This document shows, one piece after another, positions 25,638-33,420 of a stretch of 64,000 bases of DNA. The translations under genes were made by a program, and so were the position numbers. The notes under the pieces were generated by a model, which worked only from the letters and a program-made list of their open reading frames with translations, searched no databases and had not been told where the DNA came from. Numbering within the stretch: the stretch's first letter is position 1; each line of letters starts with the position of its first letter. This DNA comes from JBJHDF01 sp050486405 (lineage in GTDB: Bacteria; Pseudomonadota; Gammaproteobacteria; Pseudomonadales; Cellvibrionaceae): contig JBJHDF010000002.1 in assembly GCA_050486405.1 (NCBI GenBank), positions 140,292-204,291 of the forward strand, in the 5' to 3' direction.

Positions 25638-26657
25638 TCAGGGGTTGTCCAGCGACGCCAGAATGCGACGGTAGCTGTCCATACGCTCCTGGCGGATATG
25701 GCCATCGGTCAGAGCCTGCAGTATGGCGCAGCCGGGTTCGCTGCGATGACTGCAGTCGCGGAACTTACAGTGCCCGATATAGGGCCGGAATTCAATAAAA
25801 CCCTCCAGCACCTGTTCCGGAGTCATGTGCCAGAGGCCGAATTCACGGATGCCCGGCGAGTCGATCAACTGGCCGCCACCGGGGAAGTGCAGCAGGTGCG
25901 CGCCGGTGGTGGTGTGGGTGCCCTGCTGGCTGTCGGACAGGGCGCCCACCCGCAACTGGCTGTCCGGCAGCAGGGCGTTGATCAGTGAGGACTTGCCAAC
26001 CCCGGACTGGCCGACAAACACGCTGGTGTAGTCGGCCAGGTAGCGGGCCAGTGCCTCCAGCCCCTGGCCGGACTTGCTGGAGACTTCCAGCACTGCATAG
26101 CCCAGTTCCCGGTAGCTGCGGGCCAGGGTGGCGGCGTCGCCGTCGCCCTGATCTAGCGTGTCGCACTTGTTGAGGATCAGCGCCGGAGCAATACCCAGGG
26201 TTTCCGCTGCCACCAGGTAGCGGTCGATCAGGTTGGCGTGGGGTTCGGGGCGCGGGGCTATGACCACCAGTATACGGTCGATATTGGCGGCCACGGTTTT
26301 CAGATCGCCGTAGGGGTCCGGGCGGCAGAGGGCGGAATCCCGGGGCTGTACCGCCACCACCACGCCAAAGGGTTCGCCGTCGCGCCAGATCACCCGGTCG
26401 CCGGTGACCAGGGAGCCGAGGTTGCTGCGCAGGTGGCAGCGTTTGACACTGCCTGCGTCCGGCGCTCCGGTGGCCTCTACCAGCACCTGGGTGCCGTAGT
26501 GGGTGATGATCAGCCCGCGCTGTTCGGGGCCCAGGGCACTGTCGTCTTCCAGGCGGGCGTCGGCCTCGCTGCTGCGCTTTTCCGCCCGCGCCATGCGCTC
26601 CTGCTGGATTTTCTGAATGCGCCATGCCTGGCGGCGGCTGAGCTTGCGTTTACTCAT
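25638..26657 (-). CDS. rsgA: Ribosome small-subunit biogenesis GTPase RsgA
   Basis: RsgA helps mature the 30S subunit. The 339-residue protein begins MSKRKLSRRQAWRIQ and has an OB-fold domain (GLIITHYGTQVLVE, GDRVIWRDGE), then a circularly permuted GTPase: G4 NKCD comes before the P-loop GQSGVGKSSLIN and G3 DSPG. The C-terminal zinc knuckle has Cys and His in CKFRDCSHRSEPGC. Length and order match the family. It is divergent from orn, a common gammaproteobacterial arrangement. The longer frame extending upstream is shadow of orn and was not used. Confidence 0.97.
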   Translation of the reverse strand: MSKRKLSRRQAWRIQKIQQERMARAEKRSSEADARLEDDSALGPEQRGLIITHYGTQVLVEATGAPDAGSVKRCHLRSNLGSLVTGDRVIWRDGEPFGVVVAVQPRDSALCRPDPYGDLKTVAANIDRILVVIAPRPEPHANLIDRYLVAAETLGIAPALILNKCDTLDQGDGDAATLARSYRELGYAVLEVSSKSGQGLEALARYLADYTSVFVGQSGVGKSSLINALLPDSQLRVGALSDSQQGTHTTTGAHLLHFPGGGQLIDSPGIREFGLWHMTPEQVLEGFIEFRPYIGHCKFRDCSHRSEPGCAILQALTDGHIRQERMDSYRRILASLDNP

Positions 26658-26729
26658 CGAGTGCTGGAGCGGCCCTGTGCGTGGTAACCTGAACGCCAAT
26701 TGTGCACTATTCGTCAGGGAAAAACCGCT

Positions 26730-27278
26730 ATGCAAAACGAAAACAATCTGATCTGGATCGATCTGGAGATGACCGGTCTGGACCCGGACAGGGATGTGAT
26801 CATCGAAATCGCCACCCTGGTCACCGACGCCTACCTGACCACCCTGGCCGAGGGGCCGGTGCTGGCCATCCACCAGCCGGACGAGGTGCTGGACGCCATG
26901 GACGAGTGGAACACCCGGCAGCACGGCCAGTCCGGTCTGACCCGGCGGGTGCGTGAGAGCCGGGTGACCCTGGCCGAGGCGGAGACGGAGACACTCGCCT
27001 TTCTCAACCAGTGGCTGCCGGCGGGCAAGTCACCCATGTGCGGCAATTCCATCTGTCAGGACCGGCGTTTTCTCGCGCGGGGCATGCCGAAACTGGAGCG
27101 CTTTTTCCACTACCGCAATCTGGACGTGTCCACCGTCAAGGAACTGGCCCGCCGCTGGCGGCCGGAGGTGGCCGAGGGTGTAAAGAAGGACAGCAGCCAC
27201 CTGGCCATGGACGACATCAAGGATTCCATCGCCGAGCTCAAGCACTATCGGGAACATTTCTTTCGGGTGCAAACGTAA
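26730..27278 (+). CDS. orn: Oligoribonuclease
   Basis: Orn degrades 2-5-nt RNA and the c-di-GMP product pGpG to mononucleotides. The 182-residue DEDDh exonuclease starts MQNENNLIWIDLEMTGLDPD with the metal-binding Asp-Glu, has CGNSICQDRRFL in motif II, and DSSHLAMDDIKDSI with the catalytic His and Asp at the end. AGGGA lies 9 nt before the ATG at 26730. Size is normal. Confidence 0.97.
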   Translation: MQNENNLIWIDLEMTGLDPDRDVIIEIATLVTDAYLTTLAEGPVLAIHQPDEVLDAMDEWNTRQHGQSGLTRRVRESRVTLAEAETETLAFLNQWLPAGKSPMCGNSICQDRRFLARGMPKLERFFHYRNLDVSTVKELARRWRPEVAEGVKKDSSHLAMDDIKDSIAELKHYREHFFRVQT

Positions 27279-27279
27279 A

Positions 27280-28626
27280 TCAATGTCCGCCCAAAACCGG
27301 TACCAGGGCAGTGTAGCGGCCGTACAGGGGCTGCTGGCCGTTGACTCTGGCCGTGGCGTGCCCCGGGTAGACTTCGGTGACCTGGAGCAGGGTGCCGGTG
27401 TTGATCATGCGCACGTCGTTTTCACCAAAGCGGCCGGTCACCGGCTGGATCAGCAGTTGGTAGAGGGGTAGGGCGTCGCCGGGCTTCAGGCCGCTGGCGG
27501 CGCCGCTGTGCAGGGTGACCCGGTCGCCGCCAGAGTGGGCGTCGACGCGAGCCATGTAGGGCAGGCAGTTGACAGTGGTGTCCAGATCCGTCGCCGCCTG
27601 GGCGAGCAGACTGTGTACCTGTCGGCCGTAATCAGTGCGCCAGAACCGCGCCGAGGCGAAGCCCGGCCCCCGGCGCTGGCTGAGGTTCCAGATGCCGCTG
27701 GTCTCGTACTGTCTGCGCTGCAGCAGTTGTCCGGTAATACCGTCCCACAGACTCAGTTCAAAGGCGAAGCGGCGGTCGCGCCGGTCCAGCGGGGTTTTCA
27801 GACGGGTGAGGTCGTGGGCGGCGTTGCTGCCGCGCTCCAGCAGGCCGGGGGAGTAATTACTGCCGGGGCGGCTCATGCTCATATCCAGAATCCGGCCGCT
27901 GACCAGATACTGCGCCCGGTGCTGTTCGGCCAGTAATCGGGTCTGGCGGGCCTGCTGGCTGGCGTCGTCGCCCGTGTCCAGCCCCCGTGGCAGCACCGCC
28001 AGCGAGGAATAGCCGCCGAGTTCCGCCAGGTGCTCGCGCAGCAGCAGCGGCATCTGCTGGTCTACCTGATGCAGTCCGCCGCCGGTGGCGGACTGCAGTT
28101 CGTGGCGCGGAAAGGCGGTGAGCAGCAGGCTGCGACCCAGATGGTGCTCCCCTTGTCTGGGGCAGTGACTGTCGTCGGCCAGGGACGAATAGTAGCCGAT
28201 CCGGTTGTCGTGCCCGGTCCGGGGCGGTTCCCGCAGCAGCGCGGGCTGCTCCGTGGCTGCCGCAGGCTGGCTCGCCGGCGGCGGGGCGGCCATAGGTGTG
28301 TCGCGGCGGCTGGCGGGCCGTTCCGGCGCTGGGTGGCTTGCCAGGGGCTGGGCGCGGCGCCGCTCGGGCCCGGCCAGGGTTTCTTTGGTGACCTCGACGG
28401 CTGGCGTGCCGGCGGTGGTTGTCGGGTCGGGGGTTTCGGATTCGTCCGTCCAGCGAATGCTGGCCGTACCGGGGTCTTCCTCGGTCTCGTCGTCTTCCTC
28501 AACGAAATCCCGATCGCTCACAAAAAAGGGAATATAGCCATTTTCTTCCGTTACGCTCTGACTCCAGGCGCTGCTCGACAGCAACAAGAGGGCAGCGGTG
28601 ACAAGTGCTGTGCGGCTATGAATCAT
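27280..28626 (-). CDS. FlgT-like flagellar assembly protein
   Basis: A 448-residue exported protein with signal peptide (LVTAALLLLSSSAWS). A disordered Pro/Ala/acidic linker (about 40-140) leads to a middle domain in the style of FlgT, the periplasmic H-ring component of polar flagella: SLLLTAFPRHELQSA, HRAQYLVSGRILDMS, FAFELSLWDGITGQLL and YGRQVHSLLAQAATDLD, then a Cys-containing strand. A C-terminal domain (GAASGLKPGDALPLYQ) follows. The linker is unusually long for FlgT and no other flagellar gene lies in the window, so the assignment is moderate. The stop is adjacent to that of orn. Confidence 0.68.
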   Translation of the reverse strand: MIHSRTALVTAALLLLSSSAWSQSVTEENGYIPFFVSDRDFVEEDDETEEDPGTASIRWTDESETPDPTTTAGTPAVEVTKETLAGPERRRAQPLASHPAPERPASRRDTPMAAPPPASQPAAATEQPALLREPPRTGHDNRIGYYSSLADDSHCPRQGEHHLGRSLLLTAFPRHELQSATGGGLHQVDQQMPLLLREHLAELGGYSSLAVLPRGLDTGDDASQQARQTRLLAEQHRAQYLVSGRILDMSMSRPGSNYSPGLLERGSNAAHDLTRLKTPLDRRDRRFAFELSLWDGITGQLLQRRQYETSGIWNLSQRRGPGFASARFWRTDYGRQVHSLLAQAATDLDTTVNCLPYMARVDAHSGGDRVTLHSGAASGLKPGDALPLYQLLIQPVTGRFGENDVRMINTGTLLQVTEVYPGHATARVNGQQPLYGRYTALVPVLGGH

Positions 28627-28725
28627 CGTGGCGTATCCGGAGTCTGAATCGGTTTGGTCGCGGCGCCGGGTACCCGGCTCGCGTCCCTATGGTATAGAAT
28701 CGGCCCGGAGAGGTTTTTCTTGAGG

Positions 28726-29214
28726 ATGATCAGACCCTTGAAGAGTGTTGCAGCGGGTTGTCTGGGTGCTATCCGGAGACCTGGAGCGTGGCTGACGGTA
28801 TTGCTGGCGTGTAGCCTTGCCGGCTGCGCGTTGGGCGGCGGTGGGCGCCACTTCTCCCACATGGACGAAACCCTGGATATCAACATACTACCGGACAGCA
28901 GCAAGCAGTTTGTCTACCGCCTGCAACTGCAGGGCCGTCCCGAGCCCGACAACCCGCGAGTACACCGCTCCCCGGCTGATCGCAACTACAGTCAGCGCGG
29001 CATGGTGGAACCCACCGATGCCAACTATCGGCGCCTGCAGCAAAATGCTGAGCGGGCGGTCGCCCGAGCCGGCTATTGCCGCCGGGGCTACATGGAACTG
29101 GACTACCGGCTCTCCTACCATCAGCTGTGGTTGCGCGGAGAGTGTCGCGAGGGCGCCAGTGCGGAAGATCTGGAGCGCTTCGGCGATGTTCAGACTTTGC
29201 GCCCCGGCCGCTGA
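28726..29214 (+). CDS. Small lipoprotein of unknown function
   Basis: A 162-residue predicted lipoprotein. The lipobox LLACSLAGC sits after a hydrophobic segment, and the mature part starts at Cys. The C-terminal half has two Cys residues and a dense Arg/Tyr region (YCRRGYMELDYRLSYHQLWL). No known domain is recognised. Start choice: the ATG at 28726 follows a GGAGAGG 12 nt upstream; an in-frame TTG at 28720 would sit at ideal spacing. It is divergent from the FlgT-like gene and precedes rlmI. Confidence 0.65.
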   Translation: MIRPLKSVAAGCLGAIRRPGAWLTVLLACSLAGCALGGGGRHFSHMDETLDINILPDSSKQFVYRLQLQGRPEPDNPRVHRSPADRNYSQRGMVEPTDANYRRLQQNAERAVARAGYCRRGYMELDYRLSYHQLWLRGECREGASAEDLERFGDVQTLRPGR

Positions 29215-29252
29215 CGCAGCCGCCACCGCCACAACAACCAACTGGACCCCCT

Positions 29253-30452
29253 ATGAGTGAGAATTTGCCTGAACTGGTGCTCAAGTCCCAGTGCGAACGG
29301 CGTTTGAAACGCGGTCACCTCTGGATTTACAGCAACGAGGTGGACGTGCAGCGCACACCACTGAAGTCGTTTGCCCCGGGCCAGCAGGTGCGGGTGCTGG
29401 CGCACAACGGTCGCGGGCTGGGGGTGGCCCAGGTCAATCCCAACACCCTGATCTGCGGCCGTCTGGTCAGCCGCGATGACAGTCGCCCGCTGGACCGGGC
29501 GCTGTTGGTGCAGCGTCTGCAACAGGCGTTGGCGCTGCGGCAGCAACTGTTCAGCGAACCCTGTTACCGGTTGGTCTACGGTGATTCGGATCTCTTGCCG
29601 GGCTTGGTGGTGGACCGCTTTGGCGATTGCCTGGTGGTGCAGACGGCCACGGCGGGCATGGAGTTGCTGCGCGAGGATATAGTCGCTGCACTGGAGCAGG
29701 TGGTGAAGCCGTCGGGCATTCTGCTGAGCAACGAGCACAGCGCGCGGCAACTGGAATCCCTGCCGGCCTACACCGAGGTGGCGTTTGGCGCTGTGCCCGA
29801 GTCGGTGGAACTGGTGGAGAACGATACCCGCTTTCTGGCGCCGCTGCGCACCGGCCAGAAAACCGGCTGGTTCTACGATCATCGCGTCAATCGTGCCACG
29901 GCGCAACGCCTGGCGGCGGGCAAGCGGGTGCTGGATGTGTTTTCCTACATTGGCGGCTGGGGTGTGCAGATGGCCAAAGCCGGCGCGCGCGAGGTGGTCT
30001 GTGTGGATTCCTCGGCGGTGGCGCTGGATGCGGTGGCGGTGAATGCCGGTTTGAATGGCGTGGCGGACAGGGTGAGTGGCCTGCACGGCAAGGCGGTGGA
30101 TGTGCTCAAGGCGCTGGTGGCACAGCAGGAGCAGTTTGATCTGGTGGTGCTGGATCCACCGGCGTTCATCAAAAAGCGCAAGGATCAGAAGGCGGGCGAG
30201 GCGGCCTACCGTCATATCAACGAATTGGCCATGCGTCTGCTGGGCCGGGACGGCCTGCTGGTGTCGGCGTCCTGCTCCATGCATCTGGAGCAGGATACGC
30301 TGGTGGACATATTGCGCGGCGCCGGCCGTCACCTGGAGCGGCATGTGCAGATCATCGGCCAGGGCGGCCAGGGCCCGGACCACCCGGTACATCCGGCTAT
30401 TCCCGAAACAGAATACCTGAAGGCATTGTTCGCCCGTGTTTTTTTGGTGTAG
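29253..30452 (+). CDS. rlmI: 23S rRNA (cytosine-C5)-methyltransferase RlmI-type
   Basis: A 399-residue class I SAM methyltransferase that makes m5C in 23S rRNA. It begins with a PUA-like domain (RLKRGHLWIYSNEVD), has an EEHEAD-like middle (YGDSDLLPGLVVDRFG) and a Rossmann core (VLDVFSYIGGWGVQMAKAG) with the motif LDPPAFIKKRK. An active-site Cys in LVSASCSMHLE completes the family signature. The ATG at 29253 has no strong ribosome site, but it is where homologues begin. Confidence 0.93.
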   Translation: MSENLPELVLKSQCERRLKRGHLWIYSNEVDVQRTPLKSFAPGQQVRVLAHNGRGLGVAQVNPNTLICGRLVSRDDSRPLDRALLVQRLQQALALRQQLFSEPCYRLVYGDSDLLPGLVVDRFGDCLVVQTATAGMELLREDIVAALEQVVKPSGILLSNEHSARQLESLPAYTEVAFGAVPESVELVENDTRFLAPLRTGQKTGWFYDHRVNRATAQRLAAGKRVLDVFSYIGGWGVQMAKAGAREVVCVDSSAVALDAVAVNAGLNGVADRVSGLHGKAVDVLKALVAQQEQFDLVVLDPPAFIKKRKDQKAGEAAYRHINELAMRLLGRDGLLVSASCSMHLEQDTLVDILRGAGRHLERHVQIIGQGGQGPDHPVHPAIPETEYLKALFARVFLV

Positions 30453-30575
30453 CGGTTAAATAGATCGTCCTGGTTTGTGCCACTAAGCTGGTCGGCCAGT
30501 GAGGTCGGTAGCGCCTTTGGCAAACGCGGTGAATACATCCGTGTAGCTCCCGCGTGTCATCCCTCGGCAACTGCT

Positions 30576-30862
30576 CCTGCGTTGCCCTACCTCCTGCATC
30601 CATGCAGTCGTGACGCGAGGGTTGCCAAAGACGCTCCCAACCTCCCTGTCCTCGGTGCCAATTGAAACCCTGGCGCTCTGTTCTATTGGGTTCGAAGTGA
30701 CGCTGTTGAAGGAGGTTGGGGTAGTGCTTCCGGGACCGTACACCGCACGACTGCATGGATGCAGGAGGTAGGGCGACGCAGGATGCCAAAGCCGAGGGAA
30801 GCGGTGTGCGAGCCCCCAGGGATGGGTTCACGGCGAGTCCCGGAAGCACTGCGCCAACCTCC
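30576..30862. repeat. Long palindromic dispersed repeat (copy A) filling the 30453-30961 gap
   Basis: The roughly 500-bp gap has no convincing gene. It contains three nested inverted repeats: 30576-30612 with 30746-30782 (37 bp, one mismatch), 30636-30645 with 30711-30720 (10 bp), and 30711-30736 with 30837-30862 (GGAGGTTGG plus AGTGCTTCCGGGAC against their reverse complements, with a short unmatched spacer). Two blocks recur in the 48.8-kb gap: 30810-30831 (22 bp, inverted there) and 30855-30897 (same orientation, with an indel). Short frames across it are artefacts of GC-rich palindromes. Confidence 0.82.
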
Positions 30863-30961
30863 GCCGATGGCACCCAGGGTGATAGAAACGACAAGCCGCT
30901 ATCAAAGGACCCGAACAAAGCAGCTAAATATTTATTTGTCGCCCTTGCAATACTGGCGTAA

Positions 30962-32047
30962 TCAAATCTGTTCGATCAATTGCCGCAGTAGGGTTTCGAT
31001 ATCATTGTCTTCTTCCGTGGGGTCATCTGTCGGCGAGTCATCCGTTGACTCGTCGTCCGGGAGTTCTGCCGGCAACTCCGCAGGTGACAGTGCCGCCAGC
31101 AACGCTGTCAGCGTGTCCTGCCAGTCCGACGGCTCCAGCCACTGGGCAAGCGCCGGATCGCCGTGGACGAGCAATTGCTCCATGCCTGCCAGCGCCGCCG
31201 CCATGGCAGCCTGTTCCGGGCGTTCTTCGTACAACTCCGTCAACATCTTGCGCGTGGCGGAGTGCAACAGTTGCAGCCGGCTCTCTCCGGGCAGACTCAG
31301 GTAGGGCAGTTTCAGCGGCCCTTCGTCATACTGCCATTGGTGGTAGAGAGTCCGCAGGTCTTCCTGCAGCAGTTGGCTGACCAGTCGCAGCAGTTCCCGC
31401 CGGCGGTTGTTGGGCATATCGGCAACCGAAAGCCCCCGCTCATCCGGCTCCTCCTGAATCCGGTAGGCGTCGCTGCGTTGACCATCTTCTCCCGTGAGCA
31501 GAAATTCCAGCGCGTAAAAACCGAGAATGACATCGTCATCGTCGGTGAGGCCGTGCTGTTGGCGCAGAGCGTCGACGCTGATGGCAACGGTGGTGTCCAT
31601 GACCACGCCGCTGTAGGGGTAGTCGTTGAGGGCGTCGATATAGCCGGGCATCAGCACCGGTGCGCCTATATTGAAATTGTGCTGCTCAAGATCGCCAAAC
31701 AGCCCAGGGCTGCTGCTGCCCAGGGTGCGCAGCAGCGCGCTGTATTGCCACAGGCGCTGACATTGCGCCCATTGCGCTTGTGCCGTTTCCAGCATGCTCT
31801 CGTCCGGGGACTCGAGAAAAGTCTCGATACGCTGGTGCAGTTCTGTCGCGCAACTGCCGGCATCCGCCAGCCAGCGCTCACCTTGCAGCCAGGCTTCCCG
31901 GGTGGCGGTGGCGAGCGCCGGGTCCGTCTCGGGCAGAGCGACTGGGTAATCCGGCGGTGGTGCTGTTTCCGGAGAGTGGGAGTCACACGCAACAAGCCCT
32001 ATCGGGACCGTCAATGAGATCAGCAGTGCCGTCAGCGGCAGGCGCAT
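30962..32047 (-). CDS. Imelysin-family lipoprotein (M75-like)
   Basis: A 361-residue predicted lipoprotein (lipobox LVACDS) of the imelysin/EfeO-like family linked to iron handling at the cell surface. Family features include an early REAWLQGERWL helix, PGLFGDLEQHNFNIG, and the GxHxxE motif region, which here reads GFYALEFLLTG with Tyr in place of His. A late acidic tail (DDESTDDSPTDDPTEEDND) precedes the C-terminal helix. Loss of the His weakens any claim of metal binding at this motif. It starts 226 bp before the HAD gene on the same strand in transcript order, with a short gap. Confidence 0.85.
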   Translation of the reverse strand: MRLPLTALLISLTVPIGLVACDSHSPETAPPPDYPVALPETDPALATATREAWLQGERWLADAGSCATELHQRIETFLESPDESMLETAQAQWAQCQRLWQYSALLRTLGSSSPGLFGDLEQHNFNIGAPVLMPGYIDALNDYPYSGVVMDTTVAISVDALRQQHGLTDDDDVILGFYALEFLLTGEDGQRSDAYRIQEEPDERGLSVADMPNNRRRELLRLVSQLLQEDLRTLYHQWQYDEGPLKLPYLSLPGESRLQLLHSATRKMLTELYEERPEQAAMAAALAGMEQLLVHGDPALAQWLEPSDWQDTLTALLAALSPAELPAELPDDESTDDSPTDDPTEEDNDIETLLRQLIEQI

Positions 32048-32053
32048 GGGGGG

Positions 32054-32728
32054 TCACTCCCTGAGACTGATAATGGGCCAGCTTCGTTGCCGGGCGGTTT
32101 CCGCCAGGCGCGGGTCCGGATCCACGGCCACCGGGTGGCTTACCTGTTCCAGGAGAGGTAGATCGTTGGCTGAGTCGCTGTAAAAATAGCTGCCTTCCAG
32201 CGGGTGGGAATGCTGCTCCAGCCACTCCCGCAACCGGATGACCTTGCCTTCCTGAAAGCAGGGGGTACCCAGAATAGCACCGGTAAAGCGGCCGTTCACC
32301 TGTTCCGGCTCGGTGGCGAGAAGTGCGTCAACTCCCAGCGCCTCGGCGATGGGTCGGGTGATGAAACTGTTGGTGGCGGTGATGATCAGCAGCAGGTGGC
32401 CGCGTCGGCGGTGATCGTCCAGTAGTTGCGCTGCCTTGTCCAGCATCAGCGGCTGGATATGGCTGGTCATGAACTCGCGGTGCAGTTCCCGCAGGCGTTC
32501 GGGTTCGTGGCGGGTCAGGGGCCGCAGGGCAAAGGCCAGAAATTCGTGGATGTCCAGGGTGCCGTCCTGGTAGGCGCGGTAGAAGCGGTCGTTCATGTGC
32601 CGATATTCCACCGCATCCACCAGCTGCTTGGCGATGAGAAACTCCCCCCAGGCGTGGTCGCTGTCGCCGGCGAGCAGGGTGTTGTCCAGGTCAAAAATTG
32701 CCAGTGTTTTGGGTTCGGTCAGCTGCAT
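32054..32728 (-). CDS. HAD-superfamily (subfamily IB) phosphatase
   Basis: A 224-residue hydrolase with motif I LAIFDLDNTLLAGDSDHAW (nucleophile Asp plus second Asp), motif II Thr in LLIITATNSFI and motif IV SYFYSDSANDLPLLE. HAD-IB enzymes resemble phosphoserine phosphatase. In Pseudomonas an equivalent gene precedes rppH and ptsP, which is exactly the arrangement here (divergent). Substrate is not determined by sequence. Confidence 0.9.
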   Translation of the reverse strand: MQLTEPKTLAIFDLDNTLLAGDSDHAWGEFLIAKQLVDAVEYRHMNDRFYRAYQDGTLDIHEFLAFALRPLTRHEPERLRELHREFMTSHIQPLMLDKAAQLLDDHRRRGHLLLIITATNSFITRPIAEALGVDALLATEPEQVNGRFTGAILGTPCFQEGKVIRLREWLEQHSHPLEGSYFYSDSANDLPLLEQVSHPVAVDPDPRLAETARQRSWPIISLRE

Positions 32729-32901
32729 GGGTTGTCCAGATAGCCAGGTCTTTGGGGCACGGGGCCTTGGCGGGCGTGCAGAGGATACTCCCAGGTCGGT
32801 CGTTTCTCAACCGTTGGGGGTGGCCGGGTCGATTGCTGCCGGCGGCGGGTTTATGGAACAATAGCCGGCCACTTCCAGTATTTACAAGGACTTACCTTGC
32901 C

Positions 32902-33420
32902 GTGATCGATGACGACGGTTTCCGCCCCAATGTGGGTATTGTCTTGACCAATGACCAGGGCCAATTGCTTTGGGCTCGTCGCGTTGGCGGCCAGGATGCC
33001 TGGCAGTTTCCCCAGGGCGGCATCAACAGCGGCGAATCCCCCGAGCAGGCCCTGTACCGCGAATTGCACGAGGAAATCGGTTTGGAGCCGGGCGATGTCG
33101 AGCTGCTGGACTGTACCAGCGGCTGGCTGCGCTACCGGCTGCCCAGCCGTCTGGTACGGCACAATTCCCAGCCCCTGTGCGTGGGGCAAAAGCAAAAATG
33201 GTATCTGCTGAGGCTGCGCGCCGAGGACCGCAAGGTCAGCCTGAACAACGGTGCTCGGGCGGAGTTTGACCAGTGGCGCTGGGTCAGTTACTGGTATCCC
33301 CTGGGCAAGGTGGTGGCGTTCAAGCGCGACGTCTACCGCCGGGCGCTGAAAGAACTCTCCGGCAGACACTGCCAGTTGGAAGCTGCGGCCCGGCGCGCCG
33401 ACGAGGGCCCGGTATGCTGA
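32902..33420 (+). CDS. rppH: RNA pyrophosphohydrolase RppH
   Basis: RppH removes pyrophosphate from the 5' triphosphate of transcripts, triggering RNase E decay. The 172-residue Nudix protein starts VIDDDGFRPNVGIVLTN at GTG 32902. The Nudix box GINSGESPEQALYRELHEEI fits the GX5EX7REUXEEXGU pattern. GTG is chosen because homologues begin here; AAGGA lies about 12 nt upstream. The last 7 bp overlap ptsP. Confidence 0.96.
   Translation: MIDDDGFRPNVGIVLTNDQGQLLWARRVGGQDAWQFPQGGINSGESPEQALYRELHEEIGLEPGDVELLDCTSGWLRYRLPSRLVRHNSQPLCVGQKQKWYLLRLRAEDRKVSLNNGARAEFDQWRWVSYWYPLGKVVAFKRDVYRRALKELSGRHCQLEAAARRADEGPVC

Noticed and set aside
30397..30918. Minus-strand 173-codon frame in the repeat region
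   Set aside because: Its residues come from the palindromic repeat. Part of the same peptide arises from copy B, as expected for repeat-derived spurious proteins.
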